Source: Mytilus edulis
Lineage: Eukaryota; Mollusca; Bivalvia; Mytilida; Mytilidae
Reading direction: 5' to 3'
Assembly (NCBI RefSeq): GCF_963676685.1
Contig: NC_092350.1
Span: 70,558,502 to 70,622,501 of the forward strand
DNA length: 64,000 nt
The notes beneath the pieces were generated by a model. The model saw nothing but the letters and a program-made list of their open reading frames with translations. It did not search any database and was not told the DNA's origin. Made by a program: the position numbers and the translations under genes. Positions 11,578 through 22,389 of the stretch are shown piece after piece. Every line of letters starts with the position of its first letter. Position 1 is the first letter of the stretch.

Positions 11578-12171
11578 TAATTACATTTTTTTTAGCTATG
11601 ATCAAGAAAAAACGAATTTTATATTGTTTTTATTTAATTCACCTGTGCACTTTATTGTGGGACCACGTGCTATCATGAATGAAAAGTATTATTGAGTGAT
11701 ACAATTGCTTACGGAATAACACGTGATGTGCTGTTAGCTAATCAGAATAAAGTATTATAATGAAACATACATCTAATGTAATTATAAATTAATGTTTGAT
11801 TAACTTGTGTCTCATCCCTTTTGCACATTTAAGCAAATAAAACATGTTTAAACTAAAACCATTCTGCAATTTTAAACCCATAATTCTCTACTCTTGATAT
11901 TTTTAAGTACAAGTCATAAGTTAATTTTAGTCAAATTTTTGTACAAATTGTAATATGTAAAGGCAAGTTGCAATTTGTACAAAATCAAAAATGCAAATTA
12001 TATTTGTTCAAATGATAACTTGTGCAAACTATACAAACTTAATTACCATCTAAAAGTAAGATGGGAGGGGCCTCAGTAAGATGCATCTAATCGATTTTTA
12101 CTCTAAATTTTGCCAACATTTGAACAACAAAGACTACTCGAGACAAGACAAACCGATGCATCTAGCAAAGT
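11578..12171. other. AT-rich spacer, no gene recognised
   Basis: No convincing ORF or element end. A short passage (11900-12050) is rich in ttgtacaaa-like motifs. Confidence 0.45.
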
Positions 12172-12175
12172 TTAA

Positions 12176-12453
12176 GGTGGTACCTAACATTACAGGCAGA
12201 TAACTCTGTAAAATCAGCTGAACGTTTTAATTACGTTGCGCTGTAAATGGAATATTAAGCTTCTGAATGATCAAAAATAGTGTTTGTCAAACTGCTACAT
12301 ACTAGTAACCAGTGTAATTTTTCTAATAGAATGCTTGGTTTAAATTTCTCGAAATTTTTATATTTTTGTCAAAGGGTCAAAGTAAATACTTTGCCAAAAT
12401 TTTCTGAAAATCAAGCGAGCCAAATTACATTTACTAAGGTGTTGGGTACCACC
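12176..12453. mobile_element. TTAA-flanked TIR miniature element (GGTGGTACC ends)
   Basis: TTAA at 12172-12175 and 12454-12457 brackets inverted ends ggtggtacctaaca and tgttgggtaccacc. The interior is AT-rich and non-coding. The TTAA target is as in piggyBac and Kolobok elements. Confidence 0.8.
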
Positions 12454-12859
12454 TTAAGTCTTGCATGCATGCTTTTTTTATTAGTTGTTAGTGGCTTTGA
12501 ACTAGCTGTCAGTAACTACGAGTACACTTAGATATGTACTTAATGTCTTTTTGTTGTTGGGATATACAAGTACCTGGCCACGTCCACTCTGTTTTTGTTA
12601 GATGGATTTCAAGTTGTATCCACCTGATGAGTTACGTACTTTCACCTGATTTCAATAGTTCTTTCTTATATTGTACTGTTACACCACAGTCCTAAGTTGG
12701 AGGAGGGGCGTGATCACGCTTACATGTTTAATCCCGCCACATGCTGAATGTATGTAACTGTCCCCTGTCGGGAGCCTATATTTCAGTGGTGGTTGTTTGT
12801 TGGTGTGTGACATATTCGTTTTTCCTTAATTTTTTGTTTACATAAAAGGCCGTTAGTTT

Positions 12860-13030
12860 TCTCGTATGAATTGTTTTACATTTGTCATTTCGGGACCTTT
12901 TAAAGTTAATTATGCGGTATGAGCTTTGCTTATTGTTGAAATTTTTGACCTATAGTTGTTAATTTCTGTGGAATTCGGTCTCTTGGGGAGTTGTCTCATT
13001 GGCAATCATACCACATCTTCTTTTTTATAT
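12860..13030 (+). repeat. Dispersed tail-type repeat (…gttgtctcattggcaatcat…)
   Basis: It shares ordered blocks with 25385-25545 and 44221-44458: tatgcggtatg.gctttgct, attgttga, gacctatagttgttaat, gttgtctcattggcaatcat and a catcttcttttttatat end. The insertion at 44221 relative to locus B shows that the family moves as a unit. Confidence 0.8.
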
Positions 13031-13436
13031 TAACTATCTAAGGCATGACTGGACATAGATGCATAAAAGGTATCAAATATGTGTAGTTTACGTTCCTGAA
13101 AAAAAATTACTTGTCAATTTGCATCATTCCTAAGTACGGAATCTGATGTTCAGCTGTTGTCATTAAACACGGTCCGGGGCAGATTTGTCATTCCATAACT
13201 GGTAAATTTAACTTTGTCGGTTGACAAGATATCCAAAAAAATTGTCCACCAATAGATTATTAAAAAATCAAAAAAATCCCATGTGTCCCAAACTGTCACT
13301 GCAGCTGATTAAAAGTATATTTCCCGTGTATTTATGTAATAAATTTTGCTAGGTAGAAGTATTTCGTTTTGATTTCCTTTCTTTATCAACAGAAAGTTGG
13401 AAAAAAAAAGAAGAAAAATATTGTCGCAGCTGTTTC

Positions 13437-13590
13437 AATCAAATTGAGAATGGAAATGGAGAATTTGTCAAAGAGACAACAATGCGACCATAGAACAGTC
13501 AACAGCAGAAGGTCACCAATAGGTTTTCAATGCAGCGAGAAACTCCCGCACACGGAGGTGTCCTTCAGATGTCCCTTTAACTTTCTTCTC
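13437..13590 (-). repeat. Reverse copy of the Penelope-like 3' tail
   Basis: The reverse complement reads through the same ordered blocks as 6420-6560 and 49100-49235: gaaggacacct, gtgcgggag.ttctcgct, cattgaa.acc.attgg, cttc.gctgtt, ctatggtcg, then a ttctcaattt end. It may be a solo tail or a SINE sharing this tail. Confidence 0.75.
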
Positions 13591-13794
13591 ATTGCTTCAT
13601 ATTCTACTGGATAATGAGTTTCATGAAATGTGCAATTTTCAATAGAATTCAATTGAATGTTGTTTTATGGCAAATATTTCATACATGTTCTGAATGAGTT
13701 CATTCTATACAAAACCATATAGAATTCTTGCAGAGAACCTGCTGACTTTAATAATTTAACATAAATCCAGTATTTACAACTTTACAAATTGTAA

Positions 13795-13975
13795 TTTTTC
13801 TGGGGACGAAAATTAAATGGAAAATAATGTTCCCATTGTAATATTATATGTTCCCATAGGAAGAACAAATTGTTCCCATGGGAAGAAACATTGTTTCTTT
13901 GGGACGAAAATTATTCTCATGTGGGAAAATCTTCCGATGGGAAAAGTTAATTTCCATGGGAGTAGGATTTTGAAA
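13795..13975. repeat. Cluster of palindromic TTCCCATGGGAA-like motifs
   Basis: Within 180 bp there are ttcccataggaagaa, ttcccatgggaagaa, tttctttgggacgaaa, ttctcatgtgggaaaa, cttccgatgggaaaa and tttccatgggag. Most are near-palindromes with a short centre. The arrangement resembles the hairpin array at 10269 but uses a different core. Confidence 0.7.
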
Positions 13976-14075
13976 ATAAATTACTCAGTATTGTTAATCC
14001 CAAAAATAAACGGTTTGTTTTGTGGTAATTTGAAAATAAATAATTTTGACTTACAACGTATTGAAAATAAATAAC

Positions 14076-14699
14076 TCGGCGGGCTTTTTTAACCATTTTA
14101 TAAATACTATTCGACAGTATGAGATGACACCAGATTCTTCATTAAGTTCATATTTTTTTATCAGAAAAAGAATCGGGAGACACTTCCCAAATCTTTTAAT
14201 TATAAAAGTATGAATATCATTTAAATATACTTGAAATGTCTGAAAATGGGTTTCATTTAACTTGAGGTATATTGTCTCAGGAACACTTACCTAACTTTTA
14301 TTACAGTGCTGTAACTACATTATAGGGCAATTGCCTCATGTAGGGAATTTCAAAACCAAAAGCTTGTCTTAATATCAAAATGTTTTCACGGCGAGTGTCT
14401 CCTGATTTTTCGTTTCATTCCTTTTGATATTTAGTAATTTTGATTATGAGTTTTATTTTATTTTAGACTTTTTAGCTATTTTTTCATAATTTTTAACTAA
14501 TTTAAATTGTATCCCAGTTAGGAGCTACATCAAGTTGTAATTGAAATCTGTTATATAAACTTTCTTCACATATCACTGATAATCAGTCCCCTCTTAACTT
14601 AACTTGAAGAAAAAAAACCCGGCATAATTTACAGGTATAAAAGATTAAAATTTTGCATGTGTTTCACCAAAAAACAAAACAAAAACAGCAGCCACATAC
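14076..14699. other. AT-rich spacer, no gene recognised
   Basis: No supported exon, ORF or element end. Confidence 0.45.
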
Positions 14700-15036
14700 T
14701 TGACTATGTGGATTACACTTTTGCTTTATCCTACATATTTGTCTTTTGATGTTGTCCCTATAAATACTGAAAGTGTTTCACTGGATCTATACATTTTGCT
14801 TTGAGACCAAAAAATTGTTAAAACAGAATATGCGTTTTCAGATTAAGAAATGATCTAAGGATAGCCAATAGAAAGCATGCTTTTGCGTCATTTGTTCTAA
14901 AGCCTCTTGGGCCCTTCTGAGGCTCCCAAATCCTTCGTTAACTTTTTTAACGATCTGCTCAGGATACAAATGTTTGTTAATACTTTTTAAAGAGGCTAAT
15001 TACAGCCCAACTGTAATACCGTGCATGTATGCATAT
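14700..15036. repeat. Block paralogous to 4845-5163
   Basis: It carries the same ordered motifs as the left block (ttatcctacatat, gtcttttgatgtt, ttttgctttgagacca, ttttgcgt) and is likewise followed by a GGCGGATCC-type element. It lies about 720 bp before the start codon of VHL-like gene B. Confidence 0.55.
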
Positions 15037-15041
15037 ATGTA

Positions 15042-15175
15042 CAGGGGCGGATCCATTCATTTTAAAAAGGGGGGTTCCAAACCCAGGACAAAAAGGGGGT
15101 TTCCAACTATATGTCCCCATTCAAATGCATTGATCGCCCAAAAAAAGGGGGACCCTCCCCCTGGATCCGCCACTG
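15042..15175. mobile_element. GGCGGATCC-type TIR miniature element with 5-bp TSD
   Basis: The ends CAGGGGCGGATCC and GGATCCGCCACTG are inverted. A perfect 5-bp duplication, atgta, flanks them (15037-15041 and 15176-15180). The element is 134 bp with G-rich and C-rich arms. Confidence 0.88.
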
Positions 15176-15244
15176 ATGTATACATACTCATGGTATATGC
15201 AATTTGGAATTAAGAAGATTCATTTCCGCAGAGGAGGATGATTA

Positions 15245-15755
15245 TTTCTGATTAAATGGTACATAATGGATTGCCTATACATGTATTATTTTATTTAATT
15301 TAAGAAAAAAAAAATGAATTTAAAAATGCTATAAATATGATTGTGAAAATAGAAAGTCAGTCCCTTGTTCTAGAATGAAAATGAAAAATCTTGCTTCAAC
15401 AGTGCAAAAAATAAATAAATAATCAGTCCTCTTAGCTTTCAAAAATAAATAACCAAATACCCGATTAAAAACAAATCATCCTGTAATCCCCCCCCCCCCC
15501 CCCCCCCCCCCCCGAATATCAAAATGGTCGTCCCTTATAATCACCTATTAACCAATTTCTCTTTAATTTATCCGCTATAAGGTAAACATTTAAACTACCT
15601 GTACATCAACACATATTAAAATACACAGTACATGTATTTGTATAATTACTTATTAGCGATGGAGATTTAAAAAAATCAATCACTAGTTTGTAGTCGACCG
15701 TAGGTATACGCCATTGTGGTAAAATATGTTTACATCAATAACTGTATAAAACAAA
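15245..15755 (+). promoter_or_regulatory. Upstream region of VHL-like gene B (conserved with gene C)
   Basis: The region is colinear with 25345-25855 plus 27866-28023 upstream of gene C. Shared blocks include attaaatggtacataatgga, ccttgttctagaatgaaaat, ctacctgtacatcaaca, attaaaatacacagta, ttagcgatggagatttaaa, cgtaggtat and gccatt.ggtaaaatatgttt. The last 130 bp before ATG are the best preserved, so the promoter and 5' UTR probably lie there. The transcription start cannot be fixed from sequence. A pure C run lies at 15488-15513. Confidence 0.6.
15488..15513. repeat. Poly-C tract (26 C)
   Basis: An uninterrupted run of 26 C. At the paralogous place upstream of gene C (about 25735-25760) the sequence is cca/cta triplets instead, so the run has expanded or collapsed in one copy. 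Its length may be unreliable. Confidence 0.9.
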
Positions 15756-16086
15756 ATGGAAAAAATAGACGCAGACCGGCCAATTGTCAAATCTCTACAA
15801 GGAGGCAAAGTTTCCTATACCTTATTTGAAAACAGATCAACGTGTGTAGCGAGTATTTACTGGCATAATTTTGAAGGACAAAAAATAAAATACGCTGATA
15901 TTGAACCGAACGGAACGCACAGTATGAAGACATACGAAGAACATCCATGGTCGGCCCAAGACCCAACGACAGGAAAGATTCTTCCGATTGATAAAAATCC
16001 AGTGTTCTATCCTCGACACAATCCAACGACACACGAAAGAGTATATATCGATAATCCAACAGACGTGACAAACATAACTGACAAAG
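15756..16086 (+). CDS. VHL-like gene B, exon 1 (VHL beta-domain)
   Basis: The exon encodes 110 residues plus one base. The order VSYTLFENRS, YWHNFEG, IKYADIEP, MKTYEEHPW, FYP, ERVYIDNP follows the beta-domain of von Hippel-Lindau protein. The five hydroxyproline-pocket positions of human VHL (W88, Y98, S111, H115, W117) correspond to W36, Y46, T59, H63 and W65, with a conservative S-to-T change. The ATG at 15756 begins both paralogues at the same place. The open frame runs on to 16130, but gacaaag|gtaaag at 16086 is a good donor and the phase fits exon 2 at 21839. Expected role: binding a hydroxylated-proline peptide. The alpha domain that recruits elongin C is absent, so ubiquitin-ligase activity is doubtful. 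Confidence 0.85.
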
Positions 16087-17468
16087 GTAAAGTTTTATCA
16101 ATTTTGTTCGCAATTTCTAGACTGTGGTAGCCGTCATTTTTTTTAGCGTAAAAGATCGATACATGTATAATATGCTATTGAAGGAATACAGATACATGAC
16201 GAAATGATTGAAATAGAACTACCAAAATTCAATATAAGTCATGTCAACAGGTAGTCCGTACAGGTTAGTCCCTTAAGTTTGAATGGGCTTGTCTTTAATG
16301 TGCGTGTTCGTCATTTTTTTTTTTTAAATTTAAATGTAATTAAACAATAAATACTCTAGCTTTTGTTAACCTGTTTGAGTAGTATCGTCAATTCTAGAAG
16401 ATCCGATCATATAACTTTAAAGTTTGGGTGTTTTCAAAGAGAAAAAGTATTGCGTACGATACAATTAAAATAAGAGAGCAATTTCCATCATAGTACTTAA
16501 GATTATACTAATATGTTTAATCAGGAACATATTATATATATTGACATAGATATACTGTTCCCAGGTATAATCTTTTAATAGTAAACAAAGAAAAGAAAAT
16601 GATATATGCTATATATACACATGTACTATGACTATTTAGAAGTTAGCCCTTCAGAATTGAATGCTTCTTTTTGTAATTTAGAAATGAGAATTAAATCAGA
16701 CGGATCGTAAGACAAAGCAAAGCTGTCGAAAAATCACGCATACTTATAATAAAACATATTATAATATAGATAAACAAAAGAAACGCACGATCTCTACTAA
16801 GTCTATTTCTTTTGAGAATAAAATATTTTGCAAATAACTTTAAATCAAATAAAATGATTATGTTGAATGCACTATGTTTTTGATGTCATAGACACTAAAT
16901 TCTGTGAACATTAGATTTCTTATTAAAATTTAATTATTGTTATCTAAAAAAAACAACACATTTTTAACGCTTAGCAAAACATTCTATTTTCTTAATTAAA
17001 TTCGTATAATGATCAATTTGAAATTGCCTTATCGCTGACTTCTGATATTTTTTTTACTTTTGGTTTAAATCTCCATTGTCGCCAATAAAACCAAAATTTC
17101 TCTGTGACGTCTGCATTGATTTCAAGGTTCTACAAACATTAAAAACGTACTATATTTCCAAAATCAAATTGGTAGAAAGACGGGGAAATTGTAAAACTAC
17201 CATATATGGTAAGATGTGTTGGGTTATTTAGGTTGTTTAGTATAGTAAAGTATGTATCGCGCTAGTATATTTTGATCAATGTGAAATGTTTTCTCAATCT
17301 CGTTGATCAAAGCCTTTCTGTGCTGCTGGGCGGAAACCACTATCAATCAATCATTGACTGAAGGCCAACCCATGTGACTAAATGAGAAAAAAACATATGA
17401 CACGAGGGTCTAAATTGGGTGTCCTTCATTTCTGTTTTCTAAAAAAAAAATATATATATATACTATAT
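16087..17468 (+). other. Intron 1 of VHL-like gene B, left part
   Basis: It is colinear with 28349-28416, 39446-39556, 40104-40466 and 41029-42295 of gene C once the C-specific insertions are removed. About 540 bp (roughly 16548-17095) are present here but absent from C; this part carries the solo end fragment agaattgaatgcttctttt. Confidence 0.6.
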
Positions 17469-17600
17469 TTACTATAGATAATTTAGCTGATCTGTAACAA
17501 TAACATCTTCATGCCTTATATATCATGTACTGTAGTACGCCGCTAGATTAAAACTGACGTGGAAAGGTAACACATGGCCAGCGAAAGCTTCTTTTTTTTA

Positions 17601-17855
17601 GAGCCCAGGTGGTCGTGTGGTCTAGCGGGACGGCTGCAGTGCAGGCGATTTGGTGTCACGATATCACAGTAGCATGGGTTCGAATCCCGGCGAGGGAAGA
17701 ACCAAAAATTTGCGAAAGCAAATTTACAGATCTAACATTGTTGGGTTGATGTTTAGACGAGTTGTATATACATTATGTACACAGCAATGTATCACCATCA
17801 TTGATGGCGATCCGATGGATACATCTGTTGTAGGGTTGTCACTGACTCAGACGTA
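17601..17855 (+). mobile_element. tRNA-derived SINE copy 1
   Basis: A tRNA-like head starts gagcccaggtggtcgtgtgg. It has an A-box-like tggtctagcgg and a perfect RNA polymerase III B box, ggttcgaatcc, at about 17680-17690. An unrelated body with agatctaacattgttgggtt follows. The long distance between boxes resembles a class II (long variable arm) tRNA, but no cloverleaf with a clean acceptor stem forms, so this is a SINE rather than a tRNA gene. Confidence 0.75.
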
Positions 17856-18041
17856 CTTATGAATATAATTATTTTCTGTGACTGTATCTTACATTAATTT
17901 GTAGGATCCTTTACTATAGATAATTTAGCTGATCTGTAACAATAACATCTTCATGCCTTATATATCATGTACTGTAGTACGCCGCTAGATTAAAACTGAC
18001 GTGGAAAGGTAACACATGGCCAGCGAAAGCTTCTTTTTTGA

Positions 18042-18296
18042 GAGCCCAGGTGGTCGTGTGGTCTAGCGGGACGGCTGCAGTGCAGGCGATTTGGTGTCAC
18101 GATATCACAGTAGCATGGGTTCGAATCCCGGCGAGGGAAGAACCAAAAATTTGCGAAAGCAAATTTACAGATCTAACATTGTTGGGTTGATGTTTAGACG
18201 AGTTGTATATACATTATGTACACAGCCATGTATCACCATCATTGATGGCGATCCGATGGATACATCTGTTGTAGGGTTGTCACTGACTCAGACATA
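18042..18296 (+). mobile_element. tRNA-derived SINE copy 2
   Basis: This copy is nearly identical to that at 17601, exactly 441 bp downstream, with the same A-like and B boxes. It was carried by duplication of the surrounding module rather than by independent insertion, since the flanks are duplicated too. Confidence 0.75.
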
Positions 18297-18304
18297 CTTA
18301 TATA

Positions 18305-18470
18305 TAACTCGTCTAAACATCAACCCAACAATGTTAGATCTGTAAATTTGCTTTCGCAAATTTTTGGTTCTTCCCTCGCCGGGATTCGAACCCATGCTAC
18401 TGTGATATCGTGACACCAAATCGCCTGCACTGCAGCCGTCCCGCTAGACCACACGACCACCTGGGCTCTC
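18305..18470 (-). mobile_element. tRNA-derived SINE copy 3 (inverted)
   Basis: The reverse complement holds the same head (gagcccaggtggtcgtgtgg) and the B box (seen here as ggattcgaacc at about 18382). It lies head-to-head with copy 2. Confidence 0.75.
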
Positions 18471-18757
18471 AAAAAAGAGCTTTCGCTGGCCGTGTGTTAC
18501 CTTTCCTCGTCAGTTTTAATCTAGCGGCGTACTACAGTACATGAGATATAAGGCATGGAGATGATATTGTTACAGATCAGCTCAATTATCTATAGTAAAG
18601 GATCCTACAAATTAATGCAAGATACAGTCACAGAAAATAATTATATTTATAAGTACGTCTGAGTCAGTGACAACTCTACAACAGATGTATTCATCGGATC
18701 ACCAGCAATGATGGTGATACATGGCTGTGTACATCATGTATATACAACTCGTCTAAA

Positions 18758-18985
18758 CGCTGCAGTGCAGGCGATTTGGTGTCACGATATCTCAGTAGCA
18801 TGGGTTCGAATCCCGCGAGGGAAGAACAAAAAATTTGCGAAAGCAAATCTACAGATCTAACATTGTTGGGTTGATGTTTAGACGAGTTGTATATACATTA
18901 TGTACACAGCCATGTATCACCATCATTGCTGGTGATCCGATGGATACATCTGTTGTAGAGTTATCACTGACTCAGACGTACTTAT
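18758..18985 (+). mobile_element. tRNA-derived SINE copy 4, 5'-truncated
   Basis: It begins inside the tRNA-like head at gctgcagtgcagg, keeps the B box ggttcgaatcc at about 18803, and continues through the body to gacgtacttatatatata. One base is missing in the post-B-box segment (cccgcgagg against cccggcgagg). Confidence 0.75.
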
Positions 18986-19044
18986 ATATATATATATGTA
19001 GGACTCGGAGGTGCGATGGGGGAGCGGAAGTGCGATGGTCACGC

Positions 19045-20154
19045 CAGGGCCGTAACTAGGGTTTGAATTCATGGGAGGCAGGGGTTTGGAGGCCGCCGAT
19101 TGAGGCCCTTAAGATTAGGGGGTTGGGGGCGCAGCCCCCCACCGATTTTTCTCTCTCAGTAAAATGGCTAAAAATGACCTTTTTTCATTACTTTAGGAAA
19201 CATCAGTATTGTTTACAACTTGAAGCAATGTTTATGCAAAAACAAGCTGAGGTTGCTGTTCGGGGTGAGCGAAGGCTCCGTCCTGAAGGCCGTACTTTGG
19301 CCTATAATTATTAACATTAAATACATCGTGACCGCGGATTTTTTTGGTTTTCTCTCAATAAAATCAGTGGCTAAAAATGACCTGTTTTCCTTCGATTTCC
19401 ATCAGTATTGCTGGATCCTGGAAGCAATTTTTATGCAAACAATTATTATCTGTATTTAAAGATTATTTTGTTAGAAATCAAACTGGTAAGTTAAAAAAAT
19501 ATATAAAGCAAGATCATAGAACGCAAGATATTCTTTTTATCGAGGACCTTAAATTTTAATATTGTTGAAAGCTGAACAGACATGTATATAACTACAACCA
19601 GATAATATTTCTATACTAGTATATACTTAGTATAGAAAGTCCCTGCTACAACGAATGGGAGTGTTAAACTACTAAGGCATTGACCATAATGTCATTGTTG
19701 TTCTCGTACGATCGGGAGACGTTAAATTCAGCCGGTAACGAATTTCGATATCATAAAAGATTCACAATACAAAGGGAACTTACTTCCTCTGCTTAATTTA
19801 GCTCCTAAATAAATGTGAACAGTTAAGTTTTATTCAAAATTGTCTAAAGTAAAGTTTCATATGTGTTCTCATACGAATAACGAATAACATGACGGACGGC
19901 CACACGAAAAAAAATAATAATACTGAAACGTTTCACTGTCGATCAAAAGTCCGGAAAATGACATATATCACATATCATGATATCACTGTTAAAACTATGG
20001 TAAAACTGTAAACTTTTGTTGTATATAATATAAATTCAAGTTCTTCGTGTACATATTGTCAATATATCATTTTATTACTTCAAAAACAAATTTTGGTGTA
20101 GAAAATTCAGGGGAGGCAGCTGCCTCTCCTGCCTCATAGGTAGTTACGGCCCTG
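19045..20154. mobile_element. Nested TIR element (CAGGGCCGTAACTA ends, 5-bp TSD)
   Basis: The ends cagggccgtaactag and a degenerate inverted ctaccta..tagttacggccctg are flanked by a perfect 5-bp duplication cacgc (19040-19044 and 20155-20159). Removing the element restores a continuous gcgatggtcacgctgaagtg in the host element. The 1.1-kb interior holds only short open frames. Confidence 0.82.
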
Positions 20155-20831
20155 CACGCTGAAGTGCGATGGATTGACATGACGTTTGAATATTGTGACG
20201 TTTTCAAATATAACGCCATTTAAATACAACATCGATTTGCAAGCAGGAGGATAAGGTTTTGTAGATGAAATTTTCGTGCTCACAAAGGAAATGAAGGAGA
20301 AAAGAAAGAAACCCGAACAGTTTTGAGCATTACATATGGAAGTTATATATTCTTTTTTCAACCATGTCAGGCAGTAAATTAGGGGGATCCACGCGGCTGG
20401 AAGATGAACTTGGTTAGCAAGTGTGCTATCCAGTGTTTGAAATTATGCCGCCAACTTTTTCCATGATGAATAAAGTGTACTGATCTAAATATCAGTTGTG
20501 ATTTATCTTTAAGTAAGCGTCACGTGATTGTAATGAGGAAAAAATAATTACTAGTATTAGCAGTGCTTTTGCTATATCCAGTTTTTTTTCCCAGAGAGAA
20601 ATCAAATCCTGTTTTGTAAGAACACCGTCGCTCTAGTCCTATTCGCTTGCGGTTACAGTGTTAATTGTTTGCAACATTTTAGTCCGGAATTAATCTGACT
20701 GGTCCCTATGTGTATTTCCCAATTTATCACCATCAGGTTTTTTCGAGGAATAATTTACAAGGCTCGCTATTAGTCAAGCATAACTGTAATTTCCATTTTT
20801 TTACTTCGTGGACACTGTTCCGTCATCAGGC

Positions 20832-20986
20832 CAGGGGCGGATCCAGCCATTTTAAAAAGGGGGACCGGTTCCCAACCCAGGACAAAAAGGGGGGTGTTCC
20901 AACTATATGTCCCCATTCAAATGCATTGATCGTCCAATAAAAGGGGGGTTTCAATCCCCGGAACCCTCCCCCTGGATCCGCCACTG
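20832..20986. mobile_element. GGCGGATCC-type TIR miniature element
   Basis: It has inverted ends CAGGGGCGGATCCAG and CTGGATCCGCCACTG, and an interior close to the copy at 15042, including ggttcccaacccaggacaaa and tatgtccccattcaaatgca. The flanks do not give a clear 5-bp duplication. Confidence 0.85.
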
Positions 20987-21838
20987 GGGCCGTTGGTTAT
21001 AAAAAAATATTCAGAACTCTGAGTACAAGATTTATGCAAATAAAAACACATAATCCAGCACTTTTATTGGTTAAATGCTGAGTATGATAATCGTAATCGT
21101 AAAGTTATATAACCACCAGGCTAGGTATGTATACATGGATGAATATTTGTTGTAAACAATTTCTTATAAAGTGAGATATAACCTGATTAGTACTATTATA
21201 TGGACATACACGCTAAATCTTTTTTATTTATTTCGCCTCTTGAACACCCTATATTCTGACTTTACACTACTACGTGCTAATCGGAGAATTGGCAAATTAA
21301 AAATTACAATGAAAAAAATCAAAATTTTATTTAGTCTTTGGTTTGTTTTCAACAGAAATTAAAAGATCTTACAAATGCGAGGATAGCAGCTACTTTTGTC
21401 AAATCTTAATGATTTTATTTTATTTAAACTGCTCATGCAAATAATTTTGCCTTTTACTCTATGTCATAGGCAGACAGACCATCGCACTTCAGCGTAGTTA
21501 TCAACACGATAGCGTCACAATGTCACCATCGCACTTCAGCGTGTGAACCAACGCACTTCAGTGTGGACTATCGAACTACAGCGTGACCATCGTGGTTCCG
21601 AGTTCTACATATATATAATATATAGGCCATTTTTCTCTATTCTTTATGCTATTGGTCATTATTCTTTATTTTCTTTTAACACCTCATTTTTCTCCTTTTC
21701 ATATTTTCATTATGCATTTTTCTCAATCTATTCATTATATTTTTATCCCATTATTCTCGATTGTGTAAAACCATATTCACACCCTCTCACAAGAAACATA
21801 AGAAATGTAATGTCTACGAATATTTTATTTTCATTTAG

Positions 21839-21901
21839 AAAAAGATATAGACGATACAGAAGATCACAATAAAGGAATCGAGTCTTTTGGAGAAGCAAAA
21901 G
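21839..21901 (+). CDS. VHL-like gene B, exon 2 (acidic linker)
   Basis: The exon is bounded by tcatttag on the left and aaaag|gtaaaa on the right, phase 1 at both ends. It encodes a 21-codon acidic linker containing KDIDDTEDHNKG and ending SFGEAK. The paralogous exon in gene C is three codons shorter. No known domain; probably flexible. Confidence 0.8.
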
Positions 21902-22389
21902 GTAAAAAGTAATAATCAGAATATCAGAATCGTTTTTATGACAATTTTTTGATATGCTCCTTATCCTTATCAGGATCGGTTTAAATTTTGAATAAAATAT
22001 ACGAAAAAAGGATGATATCTGCTTTAGAATTGTGAACTTTCCATTTCTCTGAGCAACTTCCCAGCAGCGCCTATACATATAGAACATACATCTCCCCTTT
22101 GTTATGATTTTTTAGAGCTTAGTTATATGTTTCCTATGATAATTGTCTTGATAAGGGTTGCTTCTAACAATAAAGCTTTTAAGCAAAGTGTTTTACGTGG
22201 TGAGAGTGATGAAAGTCAAAGTCACCATGTTTTTTTTTTAATTTTTAAATTGCCTGATTCTTATAAATATTGAAACTTTAGGGATATGTCTCCCTCATGC
22301 ATAGCCCTGATTCCTTGTCTTAGTTTTGGCAATACGCATGACCATTTCCCGTTATGTCTGCTCTTCAGAGTTGTGTATTATGTGTACGA

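Larger units (their letters stand above)
17469..18985. repeat. Array of 441-bp modules containing a tRNA-derived SINE (two direct, one inverted, one partial)
   Basis: The module starting ttactatagataatttagct occurs at 17469 and 17910 (period 441 bp) in direct orientation. It occurs inverted at about 18305-18757, and partly direct at 18758-18985. Copies 1 and 2 are nearly identical. The inverted copy starts in the middle of the module at tataactcgtctaaacatc, making a large near-palindrome with copy 2. The whole array is missing from the matching place in gene C intron 1 (about 42295). Confidence 0.88.
18990..21612. mobile_element. Composite DNA element with subterminal GAAGTGCGATGG motifs (edges approximate)
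   Basis: The left end tatatgtaggactcggaggt with gcgatgg is inverted at the right as ccatcgtggttccgagttct then acatatata. The motif gaagtgcgatgg or its complement recurs near both ends (19028, 20161, about 21478, about 21526), often next to cacgctg. Such repeated subterminal motifs resemble transposase-binding sites. It carries two nested elements (19045-20154 and 20832-20986). The matching place in gene C intron 1 (about 42295) lacks all of this. No transposase is visible. Confidence 0.6.

Noticed and set aside
15488..15513. Regulatory poly-C element
   Set aside because: Absent from the paralogous upstream region of gene C; more likely simple-sequence expansion or an assembly-sensitive homopolymer.
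16087..16130. C-terminal extension GKVLSILFAISRLW of the VHL-like protein
   Set aside because: It is read-through of intron 1: a donor lies at 16087, the phase matches exon 2, and gene C shows the same intronic read-through.
17601..18144. Genuine tRNA genes
   Set aside because: A- and B-box motifs are present, but no clean acceptor stem or anticodon arm forms and the units continue into a shared non-tRNA body. A tRNA-derived SINE fits better.
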